Positions 16,491 through 26,401 are shown, numbered from the stretch's first letter. The stretch: 64,000 nucleotides of DNA from Ktedonosporobacter rubrisoli (GCF_004208415.1 NZ_CP035758.1:7564001-7628000), one strand, 5' to 3'. Program-made: numbers and translations. Notes: generated by a model from the letters alone, not told the origin.

Positions 16491-18864
16491 GATACCATTT
16501 GACGAAAATGAACTTTCTGCCGACGACCTGGCCGTTTTACGGGCCTTCGAAGCAATGGAGGACTGGGACACGGATCAAGAGGGGGCGCCTCCAGCTTCTC
16601 CGGTCTGGTCAGGCCCTCCAACACCGCCCGTGGCCGAAGATGATCAGATTATTACCGATGATATGCTCATCCTCTTTGCCTCAGAGGCGGCTGATGATAT
16701 TTCTAAAATAAAACAAACTCTTGGCCAATTGGAGCAGGAGGTGTCTATCGAGCCTGCTCGCTTTGTGACCTTGAAGCGGGCGGCACATAAAATACGTGGC
16801 ACTTCTGGAACTATCGAGTATCATGTGATGGCCAAAATAGCCCAGCATATCGAGGAGGTTAGCGAAAAGGCAACTGAGGGCCAGATCTTGCCACCTGTGG
16901 CCTTGCAGGTGCTTAGGAGCTCTCTTGCAGCCTTAGAGCAGACCCTTGAGGGCATCGTTGAGCGCGGCCAGGAGGATACAGCTCCTCTTGCCGCGCTGGA
17001 GCAAGAACTACAGCAACTCTCCGGCGAGAAGGCGCAGCCCGTGCCTTCTTTTGAGCCACTAGATCCGTTTAGCGGGGAGGCGGCGATAACGCCTTCGGTG
17101 AGCAGAACATTGGGCGAAATTCCCGCCTCGGCCTCTTCAGCCTCTCTCATTCGTGTAGATGCCCAGCGGCTTGAGCGCCTTGTTCAGCATACTGAGCAAT
17201 TAACTGTGCAGAGGGCAGCCCTGGAAAATGCTCAGCAGCAGCTCAATACGCTATTACAGGATCTACAGGCTGCCCAGACCCACTTGCAACAGCTTGAGCC
17301 GCAATTGCTGTCCTGTCTCTCTAAGGAACAGCCCGCCGCGTCGCAGCGACCGCATCATCCAATATCTTCGCTGGTGGCGCGCATTCTTAACGAAGCTGCT
17401 CAACAAGGCGATGTCTCCGCGCCGCGCAAGTCCAGATCTCGTTACAGTATGGCGAAAACTGGCGCTTCACAGGCCTGGGATGAATTAGATATGGAGCGCT
17501 ACAACGAGAAAGATATGCTTGTGCGCTCGCTAACTGAGGCGATTGCCGATGTGGCTGTGGTTTACTCCCGTGCGCATACTTCCTTTGCTCGCTTCAATTC
17601 GACCTTACAAAACTATATGGCTCTGGCTTCTGCTGTACGTAATGATACGCTCTTACTTCGTTTGGCACCTCTCAGTACGCTGGTGCCGCGTTTACAGCGC
17701 GTGGTGGCAATGAGCGCCCTGGCTCAGGAGCGCCAGGTTGAATTTAATGTGACCGGCGATTCTCTTGAGATCGATCAGGATATGCTGGAAGCGCTCACGA
17801 ATCCTCTGCTGCAACTGATGCGCAGCTGTACAGCTGATCTCTCTTTACCCGAAGGGGAAGAGGTGTCGGCCGAGCCATATCATATCTGGCTGCATGCCCA
17901 AAGTGTGGGGAATGAGATAACGCTTGAGGTCGGTTTCTCGATGGCTGTACCTGGAGGCGTAGTCGATGCCATACGCGATTCTATCCAGGATTTGAACGGA
18001 ACAATCTTCACGCAACGCAATGTGGCTGGTGGGATCAGCTTCCATCTACGCCTCCCTCATGCTCATAGCGCCTCTCACTGTCTGCTGGTGCGCACCGGGA
18101 CTGAACGAATCATTATCCCTTTTTCTCAGGTGCAGCGTATCAGCGATGGCAAGCAAGAAAAGCTTGATATTTTGTATAATCTCAATGATCTGCTGGGCTT
18201 TTCCCACGAAGCCGATGGAGATGCGCGCATACAGCCTGTCCTGATCCTGCCCCAGGGGATATCACGCATTGCGGTAGGGATTAGTATAGATGAGGTGCTT
18301 GGCGAGGCGGAAATGGTGGTAAAACCGCTTGTATCCTATATGCAGCGCCCGGGCATCGCCGGGGCAGCCGTAGATGGAAATGGTGACGTCCTGCTCATGG
18401 TCGATCTGCCTGAGCTGATCCGGCACTATACTGTGCTCTGGCGCAATTCGAGCGAGGTGCCTCGTCCGGATGCGCCGGCGCTTGCGCAGCATAACTCGCG
18501 TCCCAAGATTCTGGTGGCTGACGATTCTGTCTATCTGCGCCAATCTCTTTTGCACACCTTACGCCACGCAAACTATGAAGTGGTGGAGGCTCGCGATGGT
18601 ATGGAAGCTCTTGAGCAGTTGCTGGAAAGCCGACCTGATATCTTTTTGCTCGATGTTGAGATGCCCAACCTCAATGGGTACGATCTACTGAGTATTATGC
18701 GCCTGTATCCAGAACTGGCCGGGATCAAGATTATTATGCTCACATCGCGCTCTTCGGAGAAGCATAAAAAACGTGCCCTGGATCTGGGTGCGCATGTCTA
18801 TCTTACCAAGCCTTGTGCGCATGAGTTATTATTGCAGACTATTGAGGAGCAGCTTAAGCGTTGA
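16483..18864 (+). CDS. CheA-like hybrid: Hpt, degenerate kinase, CheW domain, receiver
   Basis: The product is 793 residues. The Hpt domain has the phospho-His at H102 (AAHKIRGTSGT). A coiled dimerisation region follows (about 230-400). Where a HATPase domain is expected (about 420-520), the N-box, DxGxG and lid are missing: the N-box position reads QLMRSCTADL and the G1 position LEVGFSMAVPGG. A CheW-like domain follows (LLVRTGTERIIIPFSQV), then a C-terminal receiver with D724 (LLDVEMPNLNG) and Lys in YLTKP. It resembles ChpA/PilL in order, but probably cannot bind ATP. The start overlaps cheW and the stop overlaps the convergent TlpA gene. Confidence 0.85.
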   Translation: MNEIPFDENELSADDLAVLRAFEAMEDWDTDQEGAPPASPVWSGPPTPPVAEDDQIITDDMLILFASEAADDISKIKQTLGQLEQEVSIEPARFVTLKRAAHKIRGTSGTIEYHVMAKIAQHIEEVSEKATEGQILPPVALQVLRSSLAALEQTLEGIVERGQEDTAPLAALEQELQQLSGEKAQPVPSFEPLDPFSGEAAITPSVSRTLGEIPASASSASLIRVDAQRLERLVQHTEQLTVQRAALENAQQQLNTLLQDLQAAQTHLQQLEPQLLSCLSKEQPAASQRPHHPISSLVARILNEAAQQGDVSAPRKSRSRYSMAKTGASQAWDELDMERYNEKDMLVRSLTEAIADVAVVYSRAHTSFARFNSTLQNYMALASAVRNDTLLLRLAPLSTLVPRLQRVVAMSALAQERQVEFNVTGDSLEIDQDMLEALTNPLLQLMRSCTADLSLPEGEEVSAEPYHIWLHAQSVGNEITLEVGFSMAVPGGVVDAIRDSIQDLNGTIFTQRNVAGGISFHLRLPHAHSASHCLLVRTGTERIIIPFSQVQRISDGKQEKLDILYNLNDLLGFSHEADGDARIQPVLILPQGISRIAVGISIDEVLGEAEMVVKPLVSYMQRPGIAGAAVDGNGDVLLMVDLPELIRHYTVLWRNSSEVPRPDAPALAQHNSRPKILVADDSVYLRQSLLHTLRHANYEVVEARDGMEALEQLLESRPDIFLLDVEMPNLNGYDLLSIMRLYPELAGIKIIMLTSRSSEKHKKRALDLGAHVYLTKPCAHELLLQTIEEQLKR

Positions 18865-19420
18865 GTCCGGCAAGCGCTTGCTCCAGCGCATGCTCCTCAA
18901 AGGGACCAGCTATGCTCTGGCTGACGATGCCCTGACTATCAAGTAGGAATGAGGCTGGCACGCCATTGATATGATAGAGGTCGGAGACAGCCAGCGAAGG
19001 ATCGAGGACGACGGGATAGGTAAGGCCTCTGCGCTGCATAAAGGTCTGAATGGCCTGGGCATTATCTGTGGAGTTGATGCCCAGGATGACGAAATTGTGC
19101 CGCGCAGCCTGCTGCTCCGCATAGACTTTTTGTAATCCCGGCATCTCTATAATGCATCCCTCACAATCGATGCGCCAGAAGTTGAGAAGCACGATCTTGC
19201 CCCGGTAATCGCTAAGGCTTACCTTCTTTCCATCTGGACGCGCCAGGGTAAAGTTGGGGGCTGCCTCTCCAACCTGGTAGCCTATGGCAGGTTGGCCGGA
19301 GCGTGTAGCCTGGGAAGCTGGTTGCAGCACTGGCGCAGGATGTAGCAGGCCAAGCGAGATGATTGCCAGCGTAGCCAGCGCGGCTGCGACCATGATAATG
19401 CGTGTGAGAGTCCTGGCCAT
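18854..19420 (-). CDS. TlpA/ResA-like membrane-anchored thiol oxidoreductase
   Basis: The product is 188 residues. An N-terminal hydrophobic anchor (residues 8-27) puts the thioredoxin domain outside the membrane. APNFTLARPDGKKVSLSDYR starts the fold, and the redox motif is CEGC in FWRIDCEGC; the usual WCxxC Trp-Cys is replaced by Asp-Cys. The cis-Pro is in NGVPASFLLD. It should reduce or oxidise Cys in extracytoplasmic proteins, for example during cytochrome c assembly. The 3' end overlaps cheA by 11 bp, convergently. Confidence 0.88.
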   Translation of the reverse strand: MARTLTRIIMVAAALATLAIISLGLLHPAPVLQPASQATRSGQPAIGYQVGEAAPNFTLARPDGKKVSLSDYRGKIVLLNFWRIDCEGCIIEMPGLQKVYAEQQAARHNFVILGINSTDNAQAIQTFMQRRGLTYPVVLDPSLAVSDLYHINGVPASFLLDSQGIVSQSIAGPFEEHALEQALAGLNA

Positions 19421-19525
19421 ATTCTGCTCTATCCTCTAGATACTCAGGAATTTTATGGCTCTAATAGCACAGCGACCCGGCACTAATGGCCGGGCCACTG
19501 ACTATTAAGCCTAAATTCTAGATGC

Positions 19526-21517
19526 TTAGCGATAAGAAGTGGGAGCTTCATTGATCGCGCCGGTCTCAACCATAATCTCACGCAACTGCTTTGCATCGAT
19601 TGTCTCGTGCAGGCGTAGCGCCTTGGCAATGCGGTCGAGAGTTTCGCGATGCTCAGTCAGCAGGCTAACCGCGCGGTTGTGCGCCCAGTTCACCATGCGG
19701 TTGACTTCTTCATCGATGATGCTGGCAGTCTTTTCGCTATACTCGCGAGAGCCGGTGGCCAGGGCCGTGCCGGCAAAGGGATCTTCGCGCTCGCTATAGG
19801 AGATCGTGCCGAGTTGTTCGCTCATGCCCCATCGCGCCACCATTTGGCGCGCGATGCCGGTAACGCGCTGCAGATCATTCTCGGCTCCTGTAGTGATGCG
19901 TCCAATCGCAACCTCTTCGGCTGCACGCCCACCAAGCGCAGTGACAAGCTGATCTTGCAGATAATCTTTCGAGTAATTATAGCGATCATCCAGTGGTGTA
20001 TACATGGTCACGCCAAGCGCCTGGCCACGTGGTACGATAGTCACTTTGGTAACCGGATCAACATGCTCAAGGAGTAGACCCGTAAGAGCGTGGCCGCCTT
20101 CGTGATAGGCAATCACATTGAGATCTTCATCGCTGAGGATCAGCGGTCGCTCCGCCCCAAGCAAGATCTTGTCAAGGGCCTCATCGAAGCAGGACTGCGT
20201 TACGTGATCCAGATTGCGCCTGGCGGCAAGCAAGGCAGCTTCGTTCACCAGGTTGGCAATGTCGGCACCTACCATGCCAGGAGTCGCGCGGGCAATAGTA
20301 ATCAGGTCAACATCGTTGGCCAGCGGCACATCGCGTGAGTGGATCTTGAGAATAGCCAGTCTGCCGTTCCAATCAGGACGATCGACAGTGACACGACGAT
20401 CAAAGCGGCCAGGCCGCATCAAGGCTTTATCCAGGCCATCGGGACGATTGGTCGCCGCGATGACAACCACGGCCTGACGGGCATCAAAGCCGTCCATCTC
20501 TACAAGTAGCTGGTTCAGGGTTTGCTCACGCTCGTCGTTGCTGTTAATGCTGGAGCCGCGCTGACGACCCACCGCATCAATTTCGTCGATAAAGATGATG
20601 CTCGGGGCTGCCTTCTTGGCCTGATCAAACAGGTCACGCACGCGACTGGCACCCACACCAACCAGCACTTCCACAAACTCCGAGCCGCTCATAGAGAAGA
20701 AGGGCACGCCGGCCTCGCCAGCCACCGCACGGGCCAGCAGCGTTTTACCGGTTCCCGGAGGGCCTACCAGCAGCACGCCACGCGGGATCTTTCCACCCAG
20801 GCGCTGGAACTTCTGTGGCGTCTTAAGGAATTCTACAACTTCTACCAGATCGTTCTTGGCCTCATCCACACCTGCTACATCTGAGAAGGTCGTCGAGGGC
20901 CTGTCTTCTAGCACCAGCTTGGCCTTGCTCTTGCCAAAGCTGAAAATGTTTTGCTGGCTCTGGGTTGCGCGGCGCGCGATAAGAAGGAAGACGCCAAATA
21001 CCAAGACCCATGGCAACAGATTGATGATGATATTCAGCAGCAGATTGTTGTCATTGGCTGGCTTCGCCTGGAACTGTACATTGTGCTGGATGAGCAGTTG
21101 AGTCAGTTTAGGGTCGCCATTTGGCAATTGCGTGAAGTGGTATGACGTACCGGTTTTGGTATTGCCATTGGCATCTGTAATTGTTATCGCATTTTTAAAA
21201 GTACCGGTGACGTCCTGACCCTGGAAACTGGCAGTCTTCACGTTGTCGTTCTCAACCTGCTGATAAAATGTGCTATAAGGCACTTCCAGGGTGTTGGCAC
21301 TTGTCGTATTGTTGTTGCTTTGCGTAAAGTACTGGAACAGATACCATCCCACCAACACGACGACAACCAGGAGGATTGAACGTATGAGGAGCGAGGTACC
21401 ATTGTCTCGCGGCCCTCCTGCATTGTTTCCGTTGCCTCCGTTGTTAGGGCGCTGTGTCCCCCGCGACGCCGGGTCGTTGGGATTGTTCTGATACATATAT
21501 ATAGCCTGAGCGTCCAT
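19526..21517 (-). CDS. ftsH: FtsH ATP-dependent zinc metalloprotease
   Basis: The product is 663 residues. The N-terminus is Asn/Gly-rich, then a membrane helix (about 42-64), an external loop and a second helix (about 160-182). The AAA+ domain has Walker A GPPGTGKT (252-259), Walker B FIDEID (D311) and the second region of homology RPGRFDRR. The peptidase motif is HEGGH (H472, H476), where most FtsH read HEAGH, with the third ligand Asp in GAENDL. It degrades membrane and regulatory proteins. ATG 21517 has AAAGCAGG upstream. About 1.1 kb of gene-free DNA lies upstream. Confidence 0.97.
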   Translation of the reverse strand: MDAQAIYMYQNNPNDPASRGTQRPNNGGNGNNAGGPRDNGTSLLIRSILLVVVVLVGWYLFQYFTQSNNNTTSANTLEVPYSTFYQQVENDNVKTASFQGQDVTGTFKNAITITDANGNTKTGTSYHFTQLPNGDPKLTQLLIQHNVQFQAKPANDNNLLLNIIINLLPWVLVFGVFLLIARRATQSQQNIFSFGKSKAKLVLEDRPSTTFSDVAGVDEAKNDLVEVVEFLKTPQKFQRLGGKIPRGVLLVGPPGTGKTLLARAVAGEAGVPFFSMSGSEFVEVLVGVGASRVRDLFDQAKKAAPSIIFIDEIDAVGRQRGSSINSNDEREQTLNQLLVEMDGFDARQAVVVIAATNRPDGLDKALMRPGRFDRRVTVDRPDWNGRLAILKIHSRDVPLANDVDLITIARATPGMVGADIANLVNEAALLAARRNLDHVTQSCFDEALDKILLGAERPLILSDEDLNVIAYHEGGHALTGLLLEHVDPVTKVTIVPRGQALGVTMYTPLDDRYNYSKDYLQDQLVTALGGRAAEEVAIGRITTGAENDLQRVTGIARQMVARWGMSEQLGTISYSEREDPFAGTALATGSREYSEKTASIIDEEVNRMVNWAHNRAVSLLTEHRETLDRIAKALRLHETIDAKQLREIMVETGAINEAPTSYR

Positions 21518-21645
21518 GGGTTCAGACCTGCTTTCTTTGTCTGTCGAGGCTTCCGCAGGGAATATTCCTAACAGAGAGTGAAAAATGTAGCGGTACGCTA
21601 TAGTCTCTTTGTATAATACACATATAATATGCTTTTCGTCTACCT

Positions 21646-21813
21646 TTTTCCAACTAGCTCCACGGCAATTTGAGAGCTTTCATCTCCTCCTTTGGGAACA
21701 GTCGAAAAGGAGAGAGTATTGAGTGGGGCGCAGCCCCAAGCCCCGGTCACGGGCTTGAGCCCTTGACAAACCTTTTCCAACTAGCTCCACGGCAATTTGA
21801 GAGCTTTCATCTC
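21646..21813. repeat. 41-bp direct repeat pair, 127-bp period
   Basis: TTTTCCAACTAGCTCCACGG and the 21 bases after it occur at 21646-21686 and again at 21773-21813. The spacer between them holds GC-rich self-complementary stretches (GGGGCGCAGCCCC; CCCGGTCACGGG). The repeat lies upstream of ftsH on the plus strand. Frames crossing it (21670-21966 plus; 21680-22156 minus) are not recognisable. It could be remains of a mobile element. Confidence 0.7.
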
Positions 21814-22617
21814 TTCGTTGATGTGCTGCATGAGGGCTGGCAAGTTTTGTTGCCCCAGATATTTTTAAAGAAGGGTAAACTTTGGGACTACGATTCGCCA
21901 GATCGCGGCCCAAATAAAAGGCCGTACTCTTCACGATTCCACTTGTACGCACTGCTCGTCGTATGACTTCGATGCTGCGGCTCATTGCTTCTTGACGACC
22001 TGCTGCAGTTGATAGCATGGGGAGGTGGGAGTATTCTCGGCTAGCACCTGGCGGGCTACGCACTTCTGCCTCTTGCCCTATCCTTTCCTTGTGTGGACCC
22101 ACTAAATCTATCTGAACAGCCTGCCTGGCTGATCGTGCTATATACTTTTCTATCATACCTATGCTGGATTCAATAGACTACTACAACAGTGTTGTTGGTT
22201 ACACTTTAGCTACGTTTCAGCACGCTAAAAGTTCCATGGAGATTCTGTCACCCCGGTTTGAGTATTCCTGTGTATAATTCTATGACGTTATAGATGAACA
22301 TTTTGGATACTTTTTCTGTACAATAGCGCTGATCAGCCTGTGCCATGCGCAAAGCGCTATTAAAGAGGTAGGATAATGTGGCAAAGCTCCAGGGACGGCC
22401 CCTGAGCGGGGGATTGAGGACTGCCTGTATCTTTACTGGCTTGCCCCTTCTTCACCCCGCAGGCGGCACCCTTCTCATACGAGATTGGCAGACTCTAGTA
22501 CAAGTGCGTTATCAGGTGGCTGTAAAGAAAGAAGATTGCGTCAACGCTGACGTGAGATCCATCGTCATAGAGGAGCAGCATTACCCTCATTCATTAGAAG
22601 GTAGCCAGAGCCGCTCT
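21814..22617. other. Gene-free region upstream of ftsH and after DUF164 gene
   Basis: No convincing gene is present. A plus-strand frame at 22378-22671 starts with GTG, lacks a clear ribosome site and runs into the DUF164 gene end, so it was not called. The segment 22340-22600 has several GC-rich runs (for example GGACGGCCCCTGAGCGGGGG) that could fold. I looked for RNase P RNA here, because DUF164 genes are often next to it in other phyla, and did not find its conserved motifs. Confidence 0.4.
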
Positions 22618-23334
22618 TTAGCGGTCATAATACAGAATACGTCCACAGTTTGTGCATGTTTGCAGTTCTAGGCTTATGCGTACATGCTGAAGTTCGCTTG
22701 GAGTTAAGATCACGCGGCACCATTGACATGAACTTTGCTCCACTTTAGAGACAGCTCTTCCTTGCTTTGTACGCCTCATCTGCTCATAGCGCGTAAGCAG
22801 ATCTGCCTCGATGCTGGCTATCATATGTAATCTTTTGGCTTGCAATTCCTCTTGCCGCGTCTCAGCTTGATCGCGACGAGCTACTAAGGAGACACTTTCT
22901 TGCTTCCAGAGATCCTCCTCCTGCTTAAGCGCGTCCATCTTGCGCCGCGCATCCTCCTGCAGTGAGTCCGCAATGTCAATCATTTCGAGGACCATCTCTT
23001 CTTGACGGCCCTGCTGTGCGCGTAGTCGCTGCACCTCCATTTGCAACGATTGAAGCTCTTTGGCATTACTAACCGTACCGTCATAGAGGCGCTGCTCCTG
23101 TACTTTGAGACGTTGATTGATGTCTTCAAGGGCCCACTCAGCCTCTTGCTGGGTCTGGAGTCCAGCCTGCAATTGCTGCTGTGCTGTGCTGTACTCTGAA
23201 CGCAGCTTTTGTAATTTCGCGTTCCCTTGAAGAGCGAGGGTCATGGCTCTCAGTTCAGCACGCAAGCGATCAAGTTCTAGATCAAGCTGCTGGAGCTGAA
23301 AGAGTGCCGCAGCTACTACCTGCGCCGTGCTCAT
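22618..23334 (-). CDS. DUF164 coiled-coil protein with C4 zinc ribbon
   Basis: ATG 23334 has a very strong AAAGGAGGT just upstream; a longer frame to 23415 is unlikely. The product is 238 residues. Residues 8-185 form a long coiled coil rich in Leu, Gln and Glu. The C-terminal ribbon has CQWC and CTNC, 24 residues apart, and ends with GRILYYDR. This is the CT398/DUF164 plan. Its function is not settled; links to transcription, secretion or nucleic-acid binding have been proposed for family members. Confidence 0.9.
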   Translation of the reverse strand: MSTAQVVAAALFQLQQLDLELDRLRAELRAMTLALQGNAKLQKLRSEYSTAQQQLQAGLQTQQEAEWALEDINQRLKVQEQRLYDGTVSNAKELQSLQMEVQRLRAQQGRQEEMVLEMIDIADSLQEDARRKMDALKQEEDLWKQESVSLVARRDQAETRQEELQAKRLHMIASIEADLLTRYEQMRRTKQGRAVSKVEQSSCQWCRVILTPSELQHVRISLELQTCTNCGRILYYDR

Positions 23335-23575
23335 GAGTAGATAAAACCTCCTTTCTGAGCATACGACACACCGGGTTTTCTCTTGTATTGTACTGCCTGC
23401 AAGCTCTAACTTCAATAGCTCCTTCCTGACGTTTAACAGCTTCTTTGCGTGAATTTCACACGATATTCACACTGCTGCCTCATATTAGAAGGTTTTTGGC
23501 TTTCTATCTAGCCAGATTGTACATTATTACAAGCAAGAATGATCTGCGCCCTTTCAAATAAAGAGGAGGAAATGA

Positions 23576-23899
23576 ATGTCCATACAAGTTATTCGTTGGC
23601 AAGAGTCGCGTCTGCCTCAGGAGCAGGAGTTGTTGCGACGCATGCGCGAGGAAGGTCTGGCTCCCTATACCTGGTCAAATGGTCCACATTATAGATATGC
23701 GGCACATAGCCATAGCTATCAGAAGGTGCTCTATTGTGTCAGCGGCTCCATTCGTTTTGGCCTGCCCGATCGTCCCGAGGGTTTGGCGGCAGTTGATCTT
23801 GCGCCTGGCGATTGTATGATTTTGCCGGCCGGCACGCGCCATGACGCTGAAGTGGGACCGCAGGGCGTAACTTGTATGGAAGCTGCTCAATATGTATAA
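23576..23899 (+). CDS. Small cupin-domain protein
   Basis: The product is 107 residues with GAGGAGG a few bases before ATG 23576. One cupin barrel is present. Motif 1 reads HSHSYQKVLYCVSGSIRF, with two His and a Glu-like position replaced by Gln. Motif 2 is LAPGDCMILPAGTRHDAEVG. The remaining His residues could bind one metal ion. The substrate is unknown; the size fits storage-type or regulatory cupins. It stands alone, about 220 bp before the P450. Confidence 0.88.
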   Translation: MSIQVIRWQESRLPQEQELLRRMREEGLAPYTWSNGPHYRYAAHSHSYQKVLYCVSGSIRFGLPDRPEGLAAVDLAPGDCMILPAGTRHDAEVGPQGVTCMEAAQYV

Positions 23900-24120
23900 G
23901 TATCAGCTTGTGAAGCGCTGACCTTTGGCGTAACGTTTCATCGGTTGGCAAATTGAGAGAAGTCCTTTCCGTTTCGCTAAACGACCGGCCGTTTATTTAA
24001 CCGTGGGAATAAAGCTGCGTATATAGAACAGCATTAAGTAGTTCCAGGTATTCGGAAGATGATCTGCGCTCACATTGAAGAGAGAGATTGTCTATGTTTA
24101 GGAAAGGAAAGGCCTGATAG

Positions 24121-25290
24121 ATGCAAACATCCACGTATAAAGATCAAGTGCTGGCACCTTACGAGTGGTATCGTACCATGCGCGCAACGCAGCCGGTTTT
24201 TCATGATGAAGAGCAGAAAGTTTGGCATCTCTTTCGCTACTCCGATGTGCAGCGTGCCATGAGTGAGTATGCTACATTCTCGTCTGATCCACGCTCTACA
24301 ATGGAATGGCAGCCGGAAGAAACAGATCCTATTCTTGCCAGCATTTTGCGTCTGGACCCACCGCGCCATCGCCAGTTGCGCAACCTGGCTAGCATGGCCT
24401 TCACGCCGCGCGTGGTAACGCAGCTGGCTCCGCGCATTACCGAGATCACTAATGAGCTGCTGGATAAGGTATCTAACTCGGCGCATGAGCTGGATGTTGT
24501 GCGCGATCTCGCCTATCCTTTGCCTGTGACGGTTATTGCCGAGCTGCTAGGTATCCCGACCGAGATGCGTGCAGACTTCAAACGCTGGTCCGATGCCCTG
24601 GTCTCAGACGAGGGGGAAGAGGATCGAGAAGTGCTTTTTGCGGAAATTAAGAGCATGTATGGCTATTTTGCACAAGTGCTTGAAGAGCGCCGCCAACATC
24701 CGCAGGATGATCTCGTCAGTGCCTTGCTCGCAGCCGAGATCGAGGGACAGCGTTTAAGCGATATTGAGTTGCTGGGCTTCTGTGCGCTTCTACTGGTTGC
24801 CGGCAACGAAACAACCACCAATCTGATTGCCAATAGCGTTCTCTGCTTTGATCAGAATCCAGGAGTGGTTGAGCGCTTGCGCAGAGATCCGAACTTGCTT
24901 CCTGGCGCTATCGAGGAAGCGCTGCGCTATCTCTCGCCGATCAAAGCCATGGCGCGTTTCACGCGGACGGAAACTGTGATAGGAGATCAGCAAATCGGGG
25001 CCCGGGAGGTGGTGATCACCTGGCTGGCTTCGGCCAATCGGGATGAGAGCCAGTTTCCGCAGGCCGAGCGCTTCGACATAGAACGTACTCCTAATCGCCA
25101 CATTGCTTTTGGTCACGGCATTCACTTTTGCCTGGGAGCTCCTCTGGCGCGGCTAGAAGCCAAGATTATGCTTGGCGCGATGCTCGAACGCTTCCCCGGC
25201 CAGTGGCATGTGCCTGATGATGCTCCCTTGCAGCCAATCAAGAGCGATATTGTCTTTGGCGTCAAGAATCTGCCCCTGAACTGGGGTTAG
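24121..25290 (+). CDS. Cytochrome P450
   Basis: The product is 389 residues, normal for a soluble bacterial P450. The I-helix oxygen-binding motif is AGNETT (227-232), the K-helix ExxR is in IEEALRY (266-269), and the heme-ligand loop is FGHGIHFCLG with Cys337. The HRQLRNLASMAFTP segment matches the CYP107-like C-helix. It hydroxylates a small hydrophobic or polyketide-like molecule using an external ferredoxin; no redox partner gene is adjacent. ATG 24121 follows a weak GGAAAGG. Confidence 0.95.
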   Translation: MQTSTYKDQVLAPYEWYRTMRATQPVFHDEEQKVWHLFRYSDVQRAMSEYATFSSDPRSTMEWQPEETDPILASILRLDPPRHRQLRNLASMAFTPRVVTQLAPRITEITNELLDKVSNSAHELDVVRDLAYPLPVTVIAELLGIPTEMRADFKRWSDALVSDEGEEDREVLFAEIKSMYGYFAQVLEERRQHPQDDLVSALLAAEIEGQRLSDIELLGFCALLLVAGNETTTNLIANSVLCFDQNPGVVERLRRDPNLLPGAIEEALRYLSPIKAMARFTRTETVIGDQQIGAREVVITWLASANRDESQFPQAERFDIERTPNRHIAFGHGIHFCLGAPLARLEAKIMLGAMLERFPGQWHVPDDAPLQPIKSDIVFGVKNLPLNWG

Positions 25291-25323
25291 CTCCGCAGCA
25301 TAAAGCTTGCTGGAAAAAGATTG

Positions 25324-25362
25324 TTAAGGGCAGTCTGCTGGCATTCGGTAGACTGCCCTTAA
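25324..25362 (+). terminator. Hairpin after P450 gene
   Basis: A 13-bp inverted repeat, TTAAGGGCAGTCT with its complement, around a 13-base loop, 34 bp after the P450 stop. There is no long T-run, so termination strength is uncertain. Confidence 0.6.
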
Positions 25363-25546
25363 CCGCAAGTAAATCATTTCCATCCCCTCCTCTCCCCGGG
25401 CGCTAAAGGTGGTCAGCTGACTCTGCAAGGTCCAGAGGGCGGGGAAAAGCTGAAGAGCTAAAAAAAGCGGCGATGTGATATACTCAATCATCACGTTGTA
25501 ACGCAAACCGACCGGCTCTATAGAGAAAAAGGAGTTTTCGTCATCC

Positions 25547-26308
25547 ATGGGACGACTCGAAGGACGTGTTGCATTTGTCACAGGAGCTGGCAGAGGTATC
25601 GGCGCTGCCACGGCTTTACGCATGGCTGAAGAGGGCGCCCGGGTTGCCCTCGCCGATATCGATAGCGAGGGCAGTCAGCAGGTGATAGAAGAGATTGATC
25701 GGCTGGGCTCTCAAGGCCTTGTCTTTCCCTGCGATGTGACAAGTCAGGCCGCGGTCCAAGCGGCAATCGACGAAACGGCGCAGCGCTTTGGACGGCTGGA
25801 CATTCTTGTGAATAATGCTGGCGTCATCAGAGATAATATGCTCTTCAAGTTGTCGGAGGAGGATTGGGATACAGTGATGGCGGTCCATCTCAAGGGTGCA
25901 TTTCTATGTAGTCGTGCCGCCCAATCCCATATGGTCAAGCAAGGATATGGGCGCATTATCTCGCTCTCTTCCACCTCTGCCTTGGGCAATCGCGGCCAGG
26001 CTAATTATGCGGCAGTCAAAGCCGGGATACAGGGCTTTACGCGGACGCTGGCTATCGAGCTTGGTAAATTTGGCATTACTGCCAACGCCGTAGCTCCTGG
26101 CTACATTGTGACTGAGATGACGCGTGCCTCAGCCCGCCGTCAGGGCCTGGACCCTGAGCAGGCCATTGCCGAAGCCGCCAAACGCATTCCTGTTGGGCGC
26201 GTTGGACAGCCGCGCGATGTGGCTAACGTGATTTGCTTTCTTGCCTCGGATGAAGCCAGTTTTGTCAATGGCCAGATTATTTATGTGGCGGGCGGTCCCC
26301 GAGGCTGA
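25547..26308 (+). CDS. SDR-family 3-oxoacyl-ACP reductase-like
   Basis: The product is 253 residues. The NAD(P) motif is TGAGRGIGA (12-20), the NNAG motif follows at about 89-92, and the catalytic triad is Ser near 141, Tyr154 and Lys158 (NYAAVKAG). The C-terminal PGYIVTEMT and VNGQIIYVAGG are standard FabG features. It probably reduces 3-oxoacyl groups or a similar ketone with NADPH. It is one of two FabG-like genes in the window (also 60606-61439), so it may serve a specialised pathway. ATG follows AAAAAGGAG. Confidence 0.9.
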   Translation: MGRLEGRVAFVTGAGRGIGAATALRMAEEGARVALADIDSEGSQQVIEEIDRLGSQGLVFPCDVTSQAAVQAAIDETAQRFGRLDILVNNAGVIRDNMLFKLSEEDWDTVMAVHLKGAFLCSRAAQSHMVKQGYGRIISLSSTSALGNRGQANYAAVKAGIQGFTRTLAIELGKFGITANAVAPGYIVTEMTRASARRQGLDPEQAIAEAAKRIPVGRVGQPRDVANVICFLASDEASFVNGQIIYVAGGPRG

Positions 26309-26324
26309 TCGTCAAGCGTCTCTC

Positions 26325-26350
26325 GACAGCACCTCAAGCGAGGTGCTGTC
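26325..26350 (+). terminator. Hairpin terminator after SDR gene
   Basis: GACAGCACCTC pairs exactly with GAGGTGCTGTC around the loop AAGC, followed by a short AT-rich run. It lies 16 bp after the SDR stop and upstream of guaA. Confidence 0.75.
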
Positions 26351-26401
26351 ATTATATAAGTAGGGCTATATTCTAGAGGAGAGTTGGAGAGAAAAGAACG
26401 T

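Noticed and set aside
22157..22617. Possible RNase P RNA or riboswitch near the DUF164 gene
   Set aside because: Conserved RNase P, c-di-GMP, TPP and cobalamin motifs were not found.
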